Source: Aplectana chamaeleonis
Lineage: Eukaryota > Nematoda > Chromadorea > Rhabditida > Cosmocercidae
Direction of reading: 5' to 3'
Length of the DNA stretch: 64,000 nucleotides
NCBI GenBank assembly: GCA_029168955.1
Contig: JAPDOI010000368.1
Location: 310,001-374,000 of the forward strand
Below the pieces are notes generated by a model. The model did no database searches. It was not told the origin of the DNA and saw only the letters and a list, made by a program, of their open reading frames with translations. The position numbers were made by a program, and so were the translations under genes. This document shows, piece by piece, positions 34,925 to 51,903 of this stretch (position 1 is the stretch's first letter; each line of letters opens with the position of its first letter).

Positions 34925-34954
34925 GGGGATACTATCGGGGATCGGGGATCGGGG
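34925..34954 (+). other. Potential G-quadruplex motif
   Basis: Four GGGG runs lie within 30 bp, separated by loops of 8, 3 and 3 bases (ATACTATC, ATC, ATC). They arise from a small tandem repeat of ATCGGGG. Folding in the cell is not shown. Confidence 0.5.
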
Positions 34955-35307
34955 ATACTCTTCTCCCATTCACACAACAACTAGAGCTTAGCTTACTCGG
35001 ATAGGGAGTAAGCAGCGAAGCCGTCGGCCATAGCAAAATATAACAGTGATAAGGAGAATTTGACATGATAAGCCCGATAAGCCTTACTTTGACAGGCTCA
35101 AAATGAGGGAGCTAGGCTAAGTGTACTCTAGAAAGAATTTGCTGCAGTTGAATCACCCGAAACACAGGAGTGGTTCCCAGAAGAAACCAAGCGTAATGCC
35201 AGACCAGCGGTCGTATGATCCTTCGCTGAAGCCGGGTATGAGCCTGTTGAGGAATGCGGTTCGCCGTGGAATATTTTATGTGGACGAATGTTGAAAAATA
35301 GGCTGTT

Positions 35308-35827
35308 TAGGGGCCTGCAGACTTCAAGTCACGGCGTTGCTCGCGGCGACGAACAGCTGTGGGTAATGCGATACCGATTATATTCCGCGAAGGGAGCCAC
35401 CGACGCGGCCTGAGGTCAGTGGTATACTTTGTCGCTATCATGAGCGACAGTCTCGACATTTCGCACAAATCGTGGCGGGACCAGCGAAGGAGCAATGACA
35501 CTGGCCGTCGTAGGAACAGTTGTCGCGTGTCCGTCGCGGAGACGTGTCGCTGAGGGCTGACATAAGAAGTCTGCAGAGTGGCACCGACCGGCGGGTGGTC
35601 GCCGAGCGTCAGTCTTGACGCGGCAACAAAAATGTTCTCAAACATTGTCGCCGCGTCGGACGCCGCTCGCTGGGACAGGGCCGTCGTAGCGTAAAAACAC
35701 TGCGGTGTTCCCTCATCGCCCTTCGCGCCGCGGCGGTCGCTACCGTCACCGAATGTGATCGATATTGCATCGCCCTGCGCTGTTCGTCGCTGCAAACAAC
35801 GCCGCGACTTCAACTCTGCAGACCCTT
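35308..35827. mobile_element. GC-rich foldback element, ~520 bp
   Basis: CCTGCAGACTTCAAGTCACG, then GCGTTG, at the left is mirrored by CAACGCCGCGACTTCAACTC, then TGCAGACCCTT, at the right. The dyad continues through CGACGAACAGC/GCTGTTCGTCG, with a further internal TCTGCAGAG at ~35570. A 168-codon minus-strand ORF (35307-35813) exists only because the palindrome is GC-rich; its composition is not protein-like. It lies ~0.8 kb upstream of the carboxylesterase TATA box. Confidence 0.75.
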
Positions 35828-35907
35828 ATTCTATCAATGTGCCGATGCCTGTCGTTGCCGCTCTCGCTGTCGTTGTGCATCGCACAGCAACAGCGACAAT
35901 GGCAATG

Positions 35908-36057
35908 GTTGGGGTAGAGGTGTAGGCGTCGGCATTTTTCATGACTATCCGTAAGGGCAAACGGTCTCGTAGCTGAGCAGTACCTCAATCGCTCCAGCAT
36001 CCCAGCTGGGTTGACCGTGGGCACGAAGATCCCGACGTCTCCACCTCTACCCCAACC
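35908..36057. repeat. Small foldback, ~150 bp
   Basis: GGTTGGGGTAGAGGTGTAGG, then CGTCGG, is mirrored by CCGACGTCTCCACCTCTACC, then CCAACC, with a ~100 bp centre. Confidence 0.65.
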
Positions 36058-36613
36058 CTACGCTTTCATAAATTCAGCCTCAGAGTAAAATTTACCCTTG
36101 GCCCGCGAGTAAATCGTTCATCATTATGGGCCCGAGCCTACGCCATCTCATGACAGTTTTTGATAGGAGAAGTCGGTTCACAAGACCGAGTTTTTTGAAG
36201 TTTTCTTTCCGCTACTGGTTAGACCGTCTCATTGTCCTTTTTTCACAGACACTGGGAATCCCGAAAATATTGAGAGAAAAATTTATAGGGCGAGCTACAT
36301 GGAATGCGGGGCAATCTCAAGCACCGTTTCAACAAAGGCATCTCTGGTCCAGCTAGACATGCTGCCAGTACTCTCCTGCCCACATGACCCATCTCTATTT
36401 TATTCCGCTACTAAATACATCTGATGTACTTTCATCACAGTCTTTGTTTTTCATTTACGAGTTGGAAGTGAACGGTCTCGAGCGGCGACGGGGTGGTCGA
36501 CTACAATCTGGCCACAAACCTTACCCGGCCGATTCGCCACCGCCCCTTGCACTCTCCCCCACTGCAGCGCTATTCCACATTTCGCATGACGTTTTTCTTA
36601 CACTCGACGCCAA
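36058..36613. other. Upstream flank of the carboxylesterase gene
   Basis: About 550 bp between the small foldback and the TATA box. Open plus-strand frames (36126-36356, 36384-36914) show no domain, and the second overlaps the true first exons in another frame. Promoter-proximal elements may lie here, but none can be named. Confidence 0.4.
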
Positions 36614-36621
36614 TATAAAAG
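36614..36621 (+). promoter_or_regulatory. TATA box of the carboxylesterase gene
   Basis: TATAAAAG lies 106 bp upstream of the chosen start codon, leaving ~75-80 bp for a 5' leader. TTCAATTCACAG at ~36664-36675 could instead act as a trans-splice acceptor, as is common in nematodes. The sequence alone cannot separate a conventional cap site from spliced-leader addition. Confidence 0.55.
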
Positions 36622-36726
36622 GTCTTTACCGGCATTCCCCTCTACCACACTCTCTAATAGAGTTTTCAATTCACAGCTATCACTTCAACTGTCTACAGCT
36701 TCAATCATTTCGTCAACTGATTCGCC

Positions 36727-42517
<5,791 letters not shown>

Positions 42518-42880
42518 TGAACTGTCATCTTGAACACTATCAAATAGCCGTAGTTCTTTCTCTAGAGCAGAGAAAGTTATAGGAAAAGCTCGTTCGTTGG
42601 CCATTTTTAAGGGAAAATATATTTACAAAGATTTTTAAGCTTTCCGCAGCCGATTTCTGCTGTTCGGGTCCGAAGAAATGGCACCAATCTCGTTTCACTA
42701 GTGTGTTCCTTTCATATTCATATTCGACTTGAGGGGCGAATGTGGTCGAAGAGTTGGCCAAATCGAAGAGTGAATCAAACATGTTTTGCATCCACTATCG
42801 ACTACTCCCCTCGTTGTATAATATTTGTTCAAATTGTTTTTGTTTTTGTTACAACGTGAATCTGGTCATCTTCCTCACTT

Positions 42881-42886
42881 AATAAA
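42881..42886 (+). terminator. Polyadenylation signal of the carboxylesterase gene
   Basis: AATAAA lies 364 bp past the stop codon; a second AATAAA is at 42954-42959. Either could direct 3' end formation. The first gives a 3' UTR of about 0.38 kb, long for a nematode but plausible. Confidence 0.5.
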
Positions 42887-42959
42887 TCGCCTTCTCTGTG
42901 GAATCGTAAATGTTATATTGATCTCACTATTGATGTCTTGTATATACTGATGTAATAAA

Positions 42960-43727
42960 TTGTTCGGACTACATATTGTAACAGATTATTGAAGTCCAGC
43001 TGCACACCAAGAAAACGGGGCGGAAGCCGCACCGAGTCGCCCTCCCCCCCACGAGGTTCACCATAGGAGGGGGAAGCGCAACGCATGTTCGAAACGCAGC
43101 TCAAATAATCACGACTTTCTGATCTATGATAGGCCGGACTGCTGGCAGCAGCACGCTATGCAGAATGGAGAGGGACTTCGAGCCACTACCTCTTCGACCG
43201 GAGGAAGGTGCGATCCTGTAATGGCTCGCAGCAAAGATGCCAACCTCGCCAAGGTACGCAACAAAGGCATCATCCTCATCACGGTTCGCAACAAGAAAGC
43301 TTTGCTCACGATGCGCAAGGGGACGATCCTCTCAGCGTCCAAAATTGATTCCCACAGAGTTATGTGCTCGAGATTACTTCTGGGGCTGGCCTCAAACGGC
43401 CAACTACTCTCCTGACGAGAGTGGGTGGCATTAATAAAGCAGTCGTCGTAACACATCAATCGCACTGGAAAAAATCAATTGAAGGGAGGAAATCGACAAC
43501 TTAGCAGCACACTAGGAGAGGAGTCACTCGAGAAGTCTTATTTGCAGCTCAATAGGAAAACCTGCAGCAGCAGCACGTTTTCCTGCAAATCTGTCTACCC
43601 TGGAGCTCGCTTATAACTTTCAGCTCTCTTCCATATCCGAATATCCGTCTCCAGCGTTTTTAGCCTATTTACTTCCGTTTCCAAAAATTTTAAGAAGTAT
43701 GTCCGCACAGCCCTGGTCATGAGGCAT
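42960..43727. other. Downstream DNA with a 30 bp degenerate tandem repeat and a stray hAT end
   Basis: At ~43221-43335 four 30 bp units of the form (A/G)NGGTNCGCAACAA are arranged head to tail. On the plus strand they read as a 10-residue peptide repeat (KVRNKGIILI, TVRNKKALLT), which I take as a minisatellite. At ~43701-43715 TCCGCACAGCCCTG matches the right end of the hAT-type MITE at 49799-50604. No left end was found, so this is a truncated copy. Confidence 0.5.
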
Positions 43728-44222
43728 AGGTACAATACCGCTGCTATCCAAGGGAAAAAATGGGGAAAATCGTCATAGTGGGCAACTAAAGCGTCTTTCC
43801 ACCACAACTCGCCTCAAAGTGCTCTACTTTAAATGTCAAAAAAACCAAAATGTTTAGCATGTCCTGATCCAATCAATTATATGGGAATATTCCGCAAACT
43901 TTAGGAGGAATTTCATTTTCCAGGGAGAAATATACATGTTGACAATGTTAGTGGTTGCGTACCTCGTTTTTGATCGAACGGATTCGTTATCTTGTGATAA
44001 CATTATCAAACTCATGAATAACTTCCCATGTGAACGTGGTTTTCATTTCAAAATTTCGAAATTTTTAAATGTAGTTGGATAGATTGTGGCACGATGAAGA
44101 TTTTAGTGCTTTCAAAATTGAAAACGAGAGCACCTTGAGGCGAGTTGTGGTCGCAAGACCCTTTAGTTGCCCACTCTGACAATTTCGCCTTTTTCCCTTC
44201 GATAGTAGCGGTATTGTACCTT
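43728..44222. mobile_element. Foldback element, ~495 bp
   Basis: GGTACAATACCGCTGCTATC at the left is mirrored by the GATAGTAGCGGTATTGTACC end. The dyad continues through TAGTGGGCAACTAAAG/CTTTAGTTGCCCACT and ACCACAACTCGCCTCAA/TTGAGGCGAGTTGTGGT. The central ~300 bp is unpaired. No coding capacity. Confidence 0.75.
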
Positions 44223-45054
44223 AGAAGAATAGTCCGAGCTCAGTATCGTTTTCTGGCTCCCCTGCTCGTCCTGGAGAAAGCTTTTTGCTTATCACAATGA
44301 CGCATTTAGGGTCAGAACCCACCAGGAACAATTAGCCAACAGCAAAATGCGCGGGGAAATCTGGGAAAGCGGAAGACCGCGATTGGGGGCGTTTTGGTTT
44401 TGGCAGCCCGCTCTTCTACGTCTCTGACGGAGTATGGAGTTCATTTTAGCGTAAATCTGCGTAGGCGCTATTCTTAGGCGACTCGAAATTTTTCAGGATG
44501 ATCGAGTTTTGGGCTAACTCGATTTTTCATAATTTTGAATGATCAGGTTTTTGACTAACCCGGCTTTTCAAAATTTCGAATGATCGAATTTTCAAATTGC
44601 TCGGTTTCTTTAAAGTTTCGAATAATTGAGATTTTGACTAACTAGATTTTTCAAAATTTCGTATATTCGAATAGTTGGATTGACTCGATTTTCTGAATAA
44701 TCGAGTGGTCAATCTTTCGACCGACTCAATTTTTCCAAATTTTAACAGTTTAGTTTCTGAAACACCTTATCCCGATTATATCAACCGAACCACTTTCTTC
44801 AGCGTCAAGTCTTTGATTGAGAGTACAGTTTACCGGAATGTTAAAAGGTCATGGTGCGGTTGCGGTCACACACCAAAACTACGGTGGAAGACGCCTAATT
44901 TCATTATCGATCGACAGCACAGTTGACTTTTGAGGTGAGTTACGGTTTTTTTGTTTACTTCGGCATTATTTTTGTTTCTCTTTCTTATAATATTACGAAT
45001 AGGGGCTTTTCTTAGTATGCGAGAGGAATTCGCCGTTTTTTTCGATTTCAAAAC
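44223..45054. other. Degenerate ~45 bp AT-rich tandem repeat and unassigned DNA
   Basis: From ~44480 to ~44735 units like TTTTGACTAACTCGATTTTT followed by CAAAATTTCGAATGATCGA repeat loosely every ~45-50 bp. The same repeat fills ~47330-47525. No gene is seen. Confidence 0.5.
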
Positions 45055-45600
45055 AAAATTTCTGAAAATGTAGTTTCCTGGCAAAAGTAGCGATTTGGCA
45101 AAGTCATTTAGAAGTCAAAAAAGGTTTCAAAAGTATCTTGAAATATCTTTAAAAAGCGATTTGGCGTAAAATAGCCTGGAGTAATAAAAAAAAACAGGGA
45201 AATGAACCTAAAATACGATTTGGTGGTAGATCATTTCACAAGTTTCTCCATTAAACTTATCAAAACGAAATCAAGCACGATACGGAATGGAGCGTTGCGT
45301 TCACCTAGCACGATATATGCTGATTCCCTTATTACAGCTTTCAAAAATGGCTTAATGTTTCCGTTGCGCGCTTGATTTCGTTTTGATAAGTTTAACGGCG
45401 AAGCTTGTGAAATGATCAACCACCAAATCGTATTTTTGGTTATGTCACTTCATTTCCCTGCTTTTTCATTACTCCAGGCTATTTTACGCCAAATCGCTTT
45501 TTAAAGATATTTCAAGATACTTTTGAAACCTTTTTTGACTTCTATATGACTTTGCCAAATCGCTACTTTTGCCAGGAAACTAAATTTTCAGAAATTTCAC
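45055..45600. mobile_element. Foldback element, ~545 bp
   Basis: AATTTCTGAAAATGTAGTTT at the left is mirrored by AAACTAAATTTTCAGAAATT at the right. The arms pair for ~250 bp with few mismatches, including TTTGGCAAAGTCATTTAGAA against TTCTATATGACTTTGCCAAA. The loop is only a few tens of bases near 45320, so this is almost all stem. Confidence 0.85.
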
Positions 45601-46343
45601 ATATTTTTCCCAGAAGTTCCAATTCTGACTTTAATTTTGCTCAACGATTTCCATTTTGGAATGATGAAATATCTAACAGACGATATTGACGTATGAGTAC
45701 AATTTTTGAAACCTCTGACTTACAACCTTAAAAAAAACTCATTGCCGCATTTGGTGCAAACCTTGGAAAATCGATATTATTGATCATTAATATTTGATCT
45801 TGCATGATGAGAAGAATTTCCCAAACAAATGACTTAAAGCCATCAACAATCAAAAATCATTGCGGCATTTTGTGCAAGAGGCGAAAAAATCAATATTATT
45901 GATCGGTATTTATCGGTAATGACTGATGAGCAAAATTCCTCAACCAAGAAAACCAATCCCACAAGCAATCACCACTCCTCGCCGCATTTTGTGCAAAAAG
46001 CGCGAAAATCGATAATACTGATTATCGATCGATGACGTGTCATGAGTACGAATTCTGACAAGTTCAGTACTTACCTCCGACGACCTGTGTTGATTGGCTG
46101 CAGATTCACCCACACACACTGGTCTCCACAGCCGCAACAGAAAAAAAAACAGTTTTCGTGCTCCACGGCTAATTTAGTATGTAAACCCACGATTTTGAGG
46201 TACCCTTCAAAGTAAAGGTATCAGGTTCAAATTGGAATAGGAGCGACCTGCATCCATTTCCAGCCACCTGTCCAAAAATGAGCTCCATAGCTCAATTTTA
46301 TCTGGTAGCACAAGATCGTGAACGCCGTCTGTAAAAAAGAAGA
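45601..46343. other. Unassigned DNA with a loose ~115 bp tandem motif
   Basis: Near 45740, 45860 and 45980 a motif like CATTGCGGCATTTTGTGCAA, followed by GAAAATC(A/G)ATA and TTGATCG, recurs about every 115-120 bp, three degenerate units. No gene is supported. Confidence 0.5.
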
Positions 46344-46837
46344 TTAAGGGCACTGTTCGCGATAGAAATCGCTTTTCTGTTTTTCTGCCTATTTCGAAAC
46401 CGGCCCCATTCTGGATTCCAATGATGCTTCTGGAATCGTACAATACCTTCTGGGAATGGAGTTATGGTCCCTCAAAAAACTGAGCTAGGAAAATGGTGGA
46501 CGAGTTGTCCGAGGCTTGTAACTTCCGTCTTTTGCAGCCAATGTATGCGAGCTGACCTGAGTAAAGAGAGAAGTTGAGAATAAAGCGAAAGAACGGGGCT
46601 TTTGATCGGAAACCATCGCTCAACTCACGATTTCGAGTGTTCCTTTGTTCACGTCGAGGGGGCGGAAAGGGGCGGGACTTGCCCACAATGGCGGGGTTTT
46701 CCACTTTCTAAGCCGTTTTGCGCCTCCTGGGTAGCTTTTCGTCCCGTTTTTTCGACGCTGTTCTGCTTCTGAGAGCCACGAGAAGCGTTTTTCATGAAAA
46801 ATTCGAGGATGAAGTTTATCGCGAACAGTGCCTTTAA
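46344..46837 (+). mobile_element. TTTAAAGG family-2 element, ~494 bp
   Basis: The left end TTAAGGGCACTGTTCGCGAT and right end ATCGCGAACAGTGCCTTTAA are inverted repeats. The interior matches 60405-60897 (for example CAGCCAATGTATGCGAGCTG, then ACCTGAGTAAAGAG) and, reversed, 17669-17980. No coding capacity. Confidence 0.8.
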
Positions 46838-47580
46838 CAGAGAAAACTTGCGGTTTTTCAAAATTTTCTCAAGTCCTAGGAAACCATTCTAAACCATTTT
46901 TGGGCATTATACCTCGCTCTTTTCAATCTTCGAAGCCCGAACAAACTGCTAGTTTCCCTCACGCACTAAGAATAGCTCCCATTCGAAATATTTAAACAGA
47001 TAGAAACAAAATTAATAAAAACAAACTCCATCGATCAAAATCTAAAAAGTTCGGAAAACCAAACAAATGCCGTTGTTGGAGAGAAATTCAGGCAAATACT
47101 ACTCAACGAGATCTCAGAGAAATTGAGCAATCACAACTCTTCTGTGGAGACGAGAAGCAAATCGTCGCCAATTTCGATATCTTCAAAACTCACGGTGGAG
47201 TCTTCGTCATCAGAGTCAGAAAATTACGAATTCGAGAACTGTCGACTCAGTTTTGGTCCACAATATGAAGTGATTTAATTGACGACGATTTTCTGCGACT
47301 CTAAAGCAGTCGACTTTCGAATTCATTCGACTATTAGGGTATATTGAATATTCGAGTGTTCGAAGAACTCGAAACTCGAATTTTCGAATAATCGAGTTTT
47401 CTACTAACTCGGTTTTCAAAATTCCGAATGTTCGAGTTTTCAACTAATTAGGTATTCCCGAATGCGAAATAGTCGAATTTTCCAATAAGTCGGTTTTTCA
47501 AAATTTAGAGTAATTGTGTGACTCGATGTGGACTGTTTGAATCGATACCTAGACTCGATGACTCGACGCGGCGTAAAGTA
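46838..47580. other. Unassigned DNA ending in an AT-rich degenerate tandem repeat
   Basis: 46838-47330 holds nothing recognisable. ~47330-47525 repeats the TCGAGTTTT..AACTCGGTTTTCAAAATT vocabulary of 44480-44735. Confidence 0.45.
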
Positions 47581-47983
47581 TAGTAGGCGCAGCATGGTCA
47601 GGCTGCGTAACGCGCTATTCGTACTCCTCAACGCCAGCGCCCGGCACGCACGCGTGACGCCGGCTCCGCCATTGCGGCATGGCGGCGACGGCAGTGAGGA
47701 CTTTTTCAGCATTTTACTATAAATGCATCATCAGTTTCATTCTGTTTCATGGTAATTAATTTCATCACTTTTCTCTGCTATCGTTTTGGTGAACGCGTGT
47801 ACAGAAGTCGCTAGTTTGAAAAACTTAAGACATTTCTCCCGCTTCGTCATGGCGTCGCCGTTGGAGTATTCCGCAGGCGCGTGACGCGCGTGATGCTCTT
47901 AGAAACTATTCATGCTCTAGCGCCACGCCCGCGCTTCACGCGCGTGCCGCGCTATCGTTGAGGAGTATGAATAGCGCCTACTA
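47581..47983. mobile_element. GC-rich foldback element, ~403 bp
   Basis: TAGTAGGCGC at the left pairs with GCGCCTACTA at the right. CTATTCGTACTCCTCAACG pairs with CGTTGAGGAGTATGAATAG, followed by matching GC-rich ACGCGCGTG blocks. The left arm has ~24 extra bases between the two paired blocks. No coding capacity. Confidence 0.7.
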
Positions 47984-48019
47984 GAGGAAGAAAAAAGCGT
48001 CAGATACAGTACCACGCAG

Positions 48020-49095
48020 ATGTTTGCAAAAAAAGCGTTTTGCAGCATTTTTTTGCGCTCACAAAGCGCCGCATCGCCATAACATGCTTCAATGTGGTCC
48101 AATTTCCATTTAAAAAGCATTTCTGGATTTCTTTATTTGAGTCCTACCCGATAGTGTTACAAAATATAGATTCAACTCTACGAGTTTATTGAAGAATGCA
48201 TGTTTGCACCACATAATCCCTTATTATGAACTGATCAGACGGTCATAATAGCAAAAATCTCTCATGCTTTGACCTGTGGTCGAAGTGAATCCTAGAAGGA
48301 AATTCAGATTCTTCAACAGGATACCGGAGTCTAGAGACTTTCTACACATACCATTGCATTCGCCTCACTGACTCATACACTGCGGGGGGGGGCAAGCGCC
48401 GGACCATACAGGGCAGTGACCGCTGGGCTGCAAGGCAGCGACCGCAAGGCTTCAGGGCAGTGACGGCAGGTCTGCAGGGCAGTGACGGCAGGGGTTCAAG
48501 GCAGTGACGGCAAGGCTTCAGGGCAGTGACGGAAGGGCTGCAAGGCAGTGACCGTAACGCTTCAGGGCAGTGACGGCAGGTCTGCAGGGCAGTGACGGCA
48601 GGGGTTCAAGGCAGTGACCGTAAGGCTTCAGGGCAGTGACGGCAGGTCTGCAGGGCAGTGACGGCAGGGCTGCAAGGCAGCGACCGCAAGGCTTCAGGGC
48701 AGTGACGGCAGGGCTGCAAGGCAGTGACCGTAAGGCTTCAGGGCAGTGACGGCAGGTCTGCAGGGCAGTGACGGCAGGGGTTCAAGGCAGTGACGGCAAG
48801 GCTTCAGGGCAGTGACGGCAGGGCTTCAAGGCCCTGACGGCAGGGCTACGATCAAGCCAAATTGTCTCTTCGGCGGTAGCCCTCCTGATTGGGGGGGGAG
48901 AAGAGCTGGTGCTCGAAGGGTTGCCTCCTGTAGAGCTGCGCTAGCCCCCTCCAGTGTATGAGGAGAGGAATACGAAAACTACCTCAAAAACTCATTTCGT
49001 CAATTCTGAGGATATTTCGAGATATTTCGATGCGGCGCTTTGTGAGCGCAGAAAACTCCGCAGAACGCCTTCTTTGCAAAAAAATTGCTCGCATT
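48020..49095. repeat. Inverted repeat (~65 bp arms) enclosing a minisatellite
   Basis: GCGCTCACAAAGCGCCGCAT at ~48054 is mirrored by ATGCGGCGCTTTGTGAGCGC at ~49030. AAAAAAAGCGTTTTGCAG / CTCCGCAGAACGCCTTCTTT-type sequence extends the match outward. The enclosed ~0.95 kb carries the 22 bp minisatellite. This is likely a foldback-type element that acquired or amplified the tandem repeat. Confidence 0.65.
48409..48848. repeat. 22 bp minisatellite, ~20 copies
   Basis: The unit is CAGGGCAGTGACGGCAGGNN plus two bases. The 440 bp array divides evenly into 22 bp units. Variants alternate (…GGTCTG, …GGGGTT, …AAGGCTT, …GGGCTG) in a higher-order order, for example the run TCTG, GGTT, GCTT appears several times. 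Since 22 is not a multiple of 3 and stops occur, it is non-coding. Confidence 0.9.
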
Positions 49096-49382
49096 TGTAG
49101 GTAGAGAGTGGGTTGTCACTTGCCGCAGTGTCTTCCTATCACAGCCATCCGCTCCCTGTCTTTCCCGCCCTTTTCACGGATTGGCACCCATAGGACTATG
49201 GATCACCGCAATTTCATGCATCAAATAACGTACGGAGCGGTCTAGAAAAAAACTTATTGCGAGAGCTATCAAGCTATTCCATCGCTTGACGATCACACTT
49301 TGAAAGAGCCTAGGCAGAATCAGGCCTATGGTACAGTGCGTTGCTGACATATGCGGCAGACAATCTACAGATTTTCGACTTC

Positions 49383-49591
49383 GAAACATGGCACTCTTTC
49401 GGAATAGACGACCCACTTGGGTAAAAAAAAAGTTTTTGCATGCAGCTCCATGATCATTTTGTCACGTTTTTGCTTCTAAACATGTAGAAGCATAGAACAA
49501 CATGTAAAATTTGTGCAAAGAACATATATGAAACACCTCGAAAATCCGATTCTTTTAGGTGGGTCGTCTATTCCGAAAGAGTACCCGAAAC
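49383..49591. repeat. Foldback, ~209 bp
   Basis: GCACTCTTTCGGAATAGACG, then ACCCACTT, is mirrored by AGGTGGGTCGTCTATTCCGA, then AAGAGTACC, with ~120 bp between. The arms are ~40 bp and the match is strong. Confidence 0.75.
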
Positions 49592-49798
49592 ATCTCATTT
49601 TTTTAAAGGTAGCATAATGAACCAACCCATTGTAAAAAAAAGTTTCGAAACGTTTTCCTCAATAAATTTGAAAGTCAACAACTAAAAATCGAAGTGAAAG
49701 CTGGCCCGAGAAGCAATGCGTATTTCCCGCTTCATATTAGCTAAATAATGAAAATCGGATGGCTCGAAAGGTTTTCGAGAAAAAGGTGGAGTGGTAAC

Positions 49799-50604
49799 CA
49801 GGGCTGTGCGGAGATCTTTTTCAAGATTTTCCGGAAACGTAAACGGAAGAAAAATGGTCAAAAACGCCGGATACGGAAACGGAAACGGAAGAGATCAAAA
49901 AACTATGGGTCGTCTCATTCTCACCTTCCGCCCCTGCTCATTAGTTACAGTTCTCATTCGATAACCTATGGTTTCAGTCAATAAATCATTAATTACTCAG
50001 ACTACATAGACTCACTGAGAGGCGTTCCACGATTTCGGATTTTCGCCTCAGAAAAAAAAACCGAGAAATTTCAAAAATTAGTATATGTAGCGGACCCTAC
50101 GAAACAGTGAACAGCCTGTCCTTCAGAAAGCAGTCCAGGCTGTACCAGGTGCAGATGAAGCGGGCGGCCGCGTTGCGTGTTCAGGATCGATAGAAGTGTA
50201 CCTCCTGGTTCTCACCGACGACGTTCTAGGTTTTCTGTTGAACCTTTATTTTGAATCCTGTCGGAGCAAATACCGCACGATTAAATTCAAAAAGGAAAAA
50301 AAACTACTCGGTGACAATAGGAAAAATCACTTTTGATCTGCCTCTAAATTTAGAAACCCGAATTTTGCTGAGGATCTCAGCCAGGCTTTGATATTCGATA
50401 GAACACAAAAGGTCGAAAGTGTTTTTAACCCCTCATGATGCTTCCAAGCACCCTTGCCTATACCCACTACCATTACCCGGGTAGCACTATTTTCTTCCGT
50501 TTCCGGGCCTTAAAAGTCGAAACGGAAGCGGAAGACAGAACCGCTCGAAAAACACCGGAAATACGGAAACGGAATGGGAAACGGAGCAGTTCCGCACAGC
50601 CCTG
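49799..50604. mobile_element. Non-autonomous hAT-type element, 806 bp
   Basis: The termini CAGGGCTGTGCGGA and TCCGCACAGCCCTG are perfect inverted repeats, flanked by a perfect 8 bp direct duplication GTGGTAAC (49791-49798 and 50605-50612). An 8 bp duplication with CAGGG-type ends is the signature of hAT transposons. Sub-terminal regions are rich in GGAAACGGAA/TTCCGTTTCC, a probable transposase-binding array. The interior has no transposase, so it depends on a hAT enzyme elsewhere. Confidence 0.9.
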
Positions 50605-51082
50605 GTGGTAACCATCGTGTATCAACACCTCTGAGGAGGCCCGGGAGAAACGGGGAGCGAGGTTCCTGATTGGACGCGAAGCGGGGCTAGCGCGTGTTGC
50701 GTCAATCAGGAACCTCGCTCCTCCCACCCGTTTCTTCCGCATCCTTGGGGGAGTTGATACACGATAACCACCACCCGAAATGGTACCTGAGAGTTTGAAG
50801 GTAAAGCTTCGCTGTTTCTAGATAAGGTCAAATTCATGTGCCCAAGAACTTCAGTACCTGATAATCAATTGGCAGAATTAAAGAAGCAACCACTCGATCA
50901 GGCAAGGATTGTTTACTAATTTCACTCTGGAAGCGGATTCCGAGTCGATTTTAAACTGAAAAATACGAGAAGTTGTTATCCTAAATGGAATGTAGGCAGC
51001 CTAGCATAGTAAAGTGAACACAACGAAAGTCCTTGCCTACCGGACATTCCGCTCGGAAGTTGTGTATACCTCTGCCTTTGTC
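50605..51082. other. Unassigned DNA with a local inverted repeat
   Basis: GGAGCGAGGTTCCTGATTGA at ~50656 is mirrored by GCGTCAATCAGGAACCTCGC at ~50699, a tight ~60-70 bp hairpin. Nothing else is recognised. Confidence 0.5.
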
Positions 51083-51903
51083 GCACGATGCTTGAAGATA
51101 GTCGTGCTGGGATCCCGAGATACAATACCCGCGCAAAGTTTCGAAAAAAACTGGGAGCATTTGCCAAACTTGGCAAAAAAGCGTCCGATGCATGTAACTT
51201 TTTTGAACGAAGACGTTTTTGAATTCTGAAAGCGCTATCATGTTCACATCTCAAATCCCTACCTAATATGGTGCATAGCAGACCGAAGTCCCTAAAATCG
51301 CTTTGTTTAAGAGTAAAATTGTTTTTGCGGTCGTTTGACAAAAACGTCGCGCGCGACAAGGTGCGGCGAGACTTCGAGTAGTAATTCTACAAGTTATAAA
51401 AGAGCAATCTCTATTTTTTCTCCGTGAATTAAATAAAAGTAGGGATCTGTGCAGATTGCATTTTCGAAAACCTCTATTTCTCGGTCTTGGGCTTTCGAGA
51501 CAAAAGTCCGACTTTTCAGGAAGCTCCCGAGTGTGTTTAGTGAAAGATTTTGAAAATTCAATCTGCACAGATCTCGAGATCGCCCCACCTCCATCTTAAT
51601 AACAAAGAGAAGATAGAGATAGAATTACTACTCAAAGTTTCACCGTACTTTGCCGTGCGCGACGTTTTTGTGAAACGACCGCAAAAACAATTTCACTCGA
51701 AAACAAAGCGTTTTTAGGGAACGTCGGTTCACAATGAACATTATGATGTAGAAAATCGAGCTATGAATATGGTGAATACTTTTCAGAATACAAAACGTTT
51801 TGTTCAAAAGTTAGATGCATCGAACGCTTTTTTGCTAAATTTAGCAAATGCTCCCCGCTTTTACAAAACTTAGCGCGGGTATTGATCTTCGAGCATCGTG
51901 CTG
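51083..51903. mobile_element. Imperfect palindrome, ~820 bp
   Basis: GCACGATGCTTGAAGAT at 51083 is mirrored by ATCTTCGAGCATCGTGC ending near 51902. Arms of ~400 bp pair with mismatches through GAGCATTTGCCAAACTTGGC, TTGTTTTTGCGGTCGTTT and GATCTGTGCAGATTG, down to a centre near 51493. ORFs on the minus strand are palindrome by-products. This is an older foldback than the others, judged by mismatch density. Confidence 0.75.

Larger units (their letters stand above)
30901..35307. other. Unassigned intergenic DNA, 4.4 kb
   Basis: I see no gene. Minor structure: two degenerate ~120 bp direct repeats at ~31960-32165, each starting CTACACTGGAGGA and ending GTTACTGCA or GCTACTGCA; a tandem duplication at ~34504-34552; and a G-rich patch at 34925-34954, listed separately. 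Confidence 0.4.

Noticed and set aside
35307..35813. 168-codon minus-strand ORF
   Set aside because: It coincides with a GC-rich palindrome, opposite frames are also open, and the composition is Arg/Ser/Thr-rich without motifs.
48409..48848. Possible CRISPR-like array
   Set aside because: Units are contiguous 22 bp tandem repeats with no unique spacers, in a eukaryotic context.
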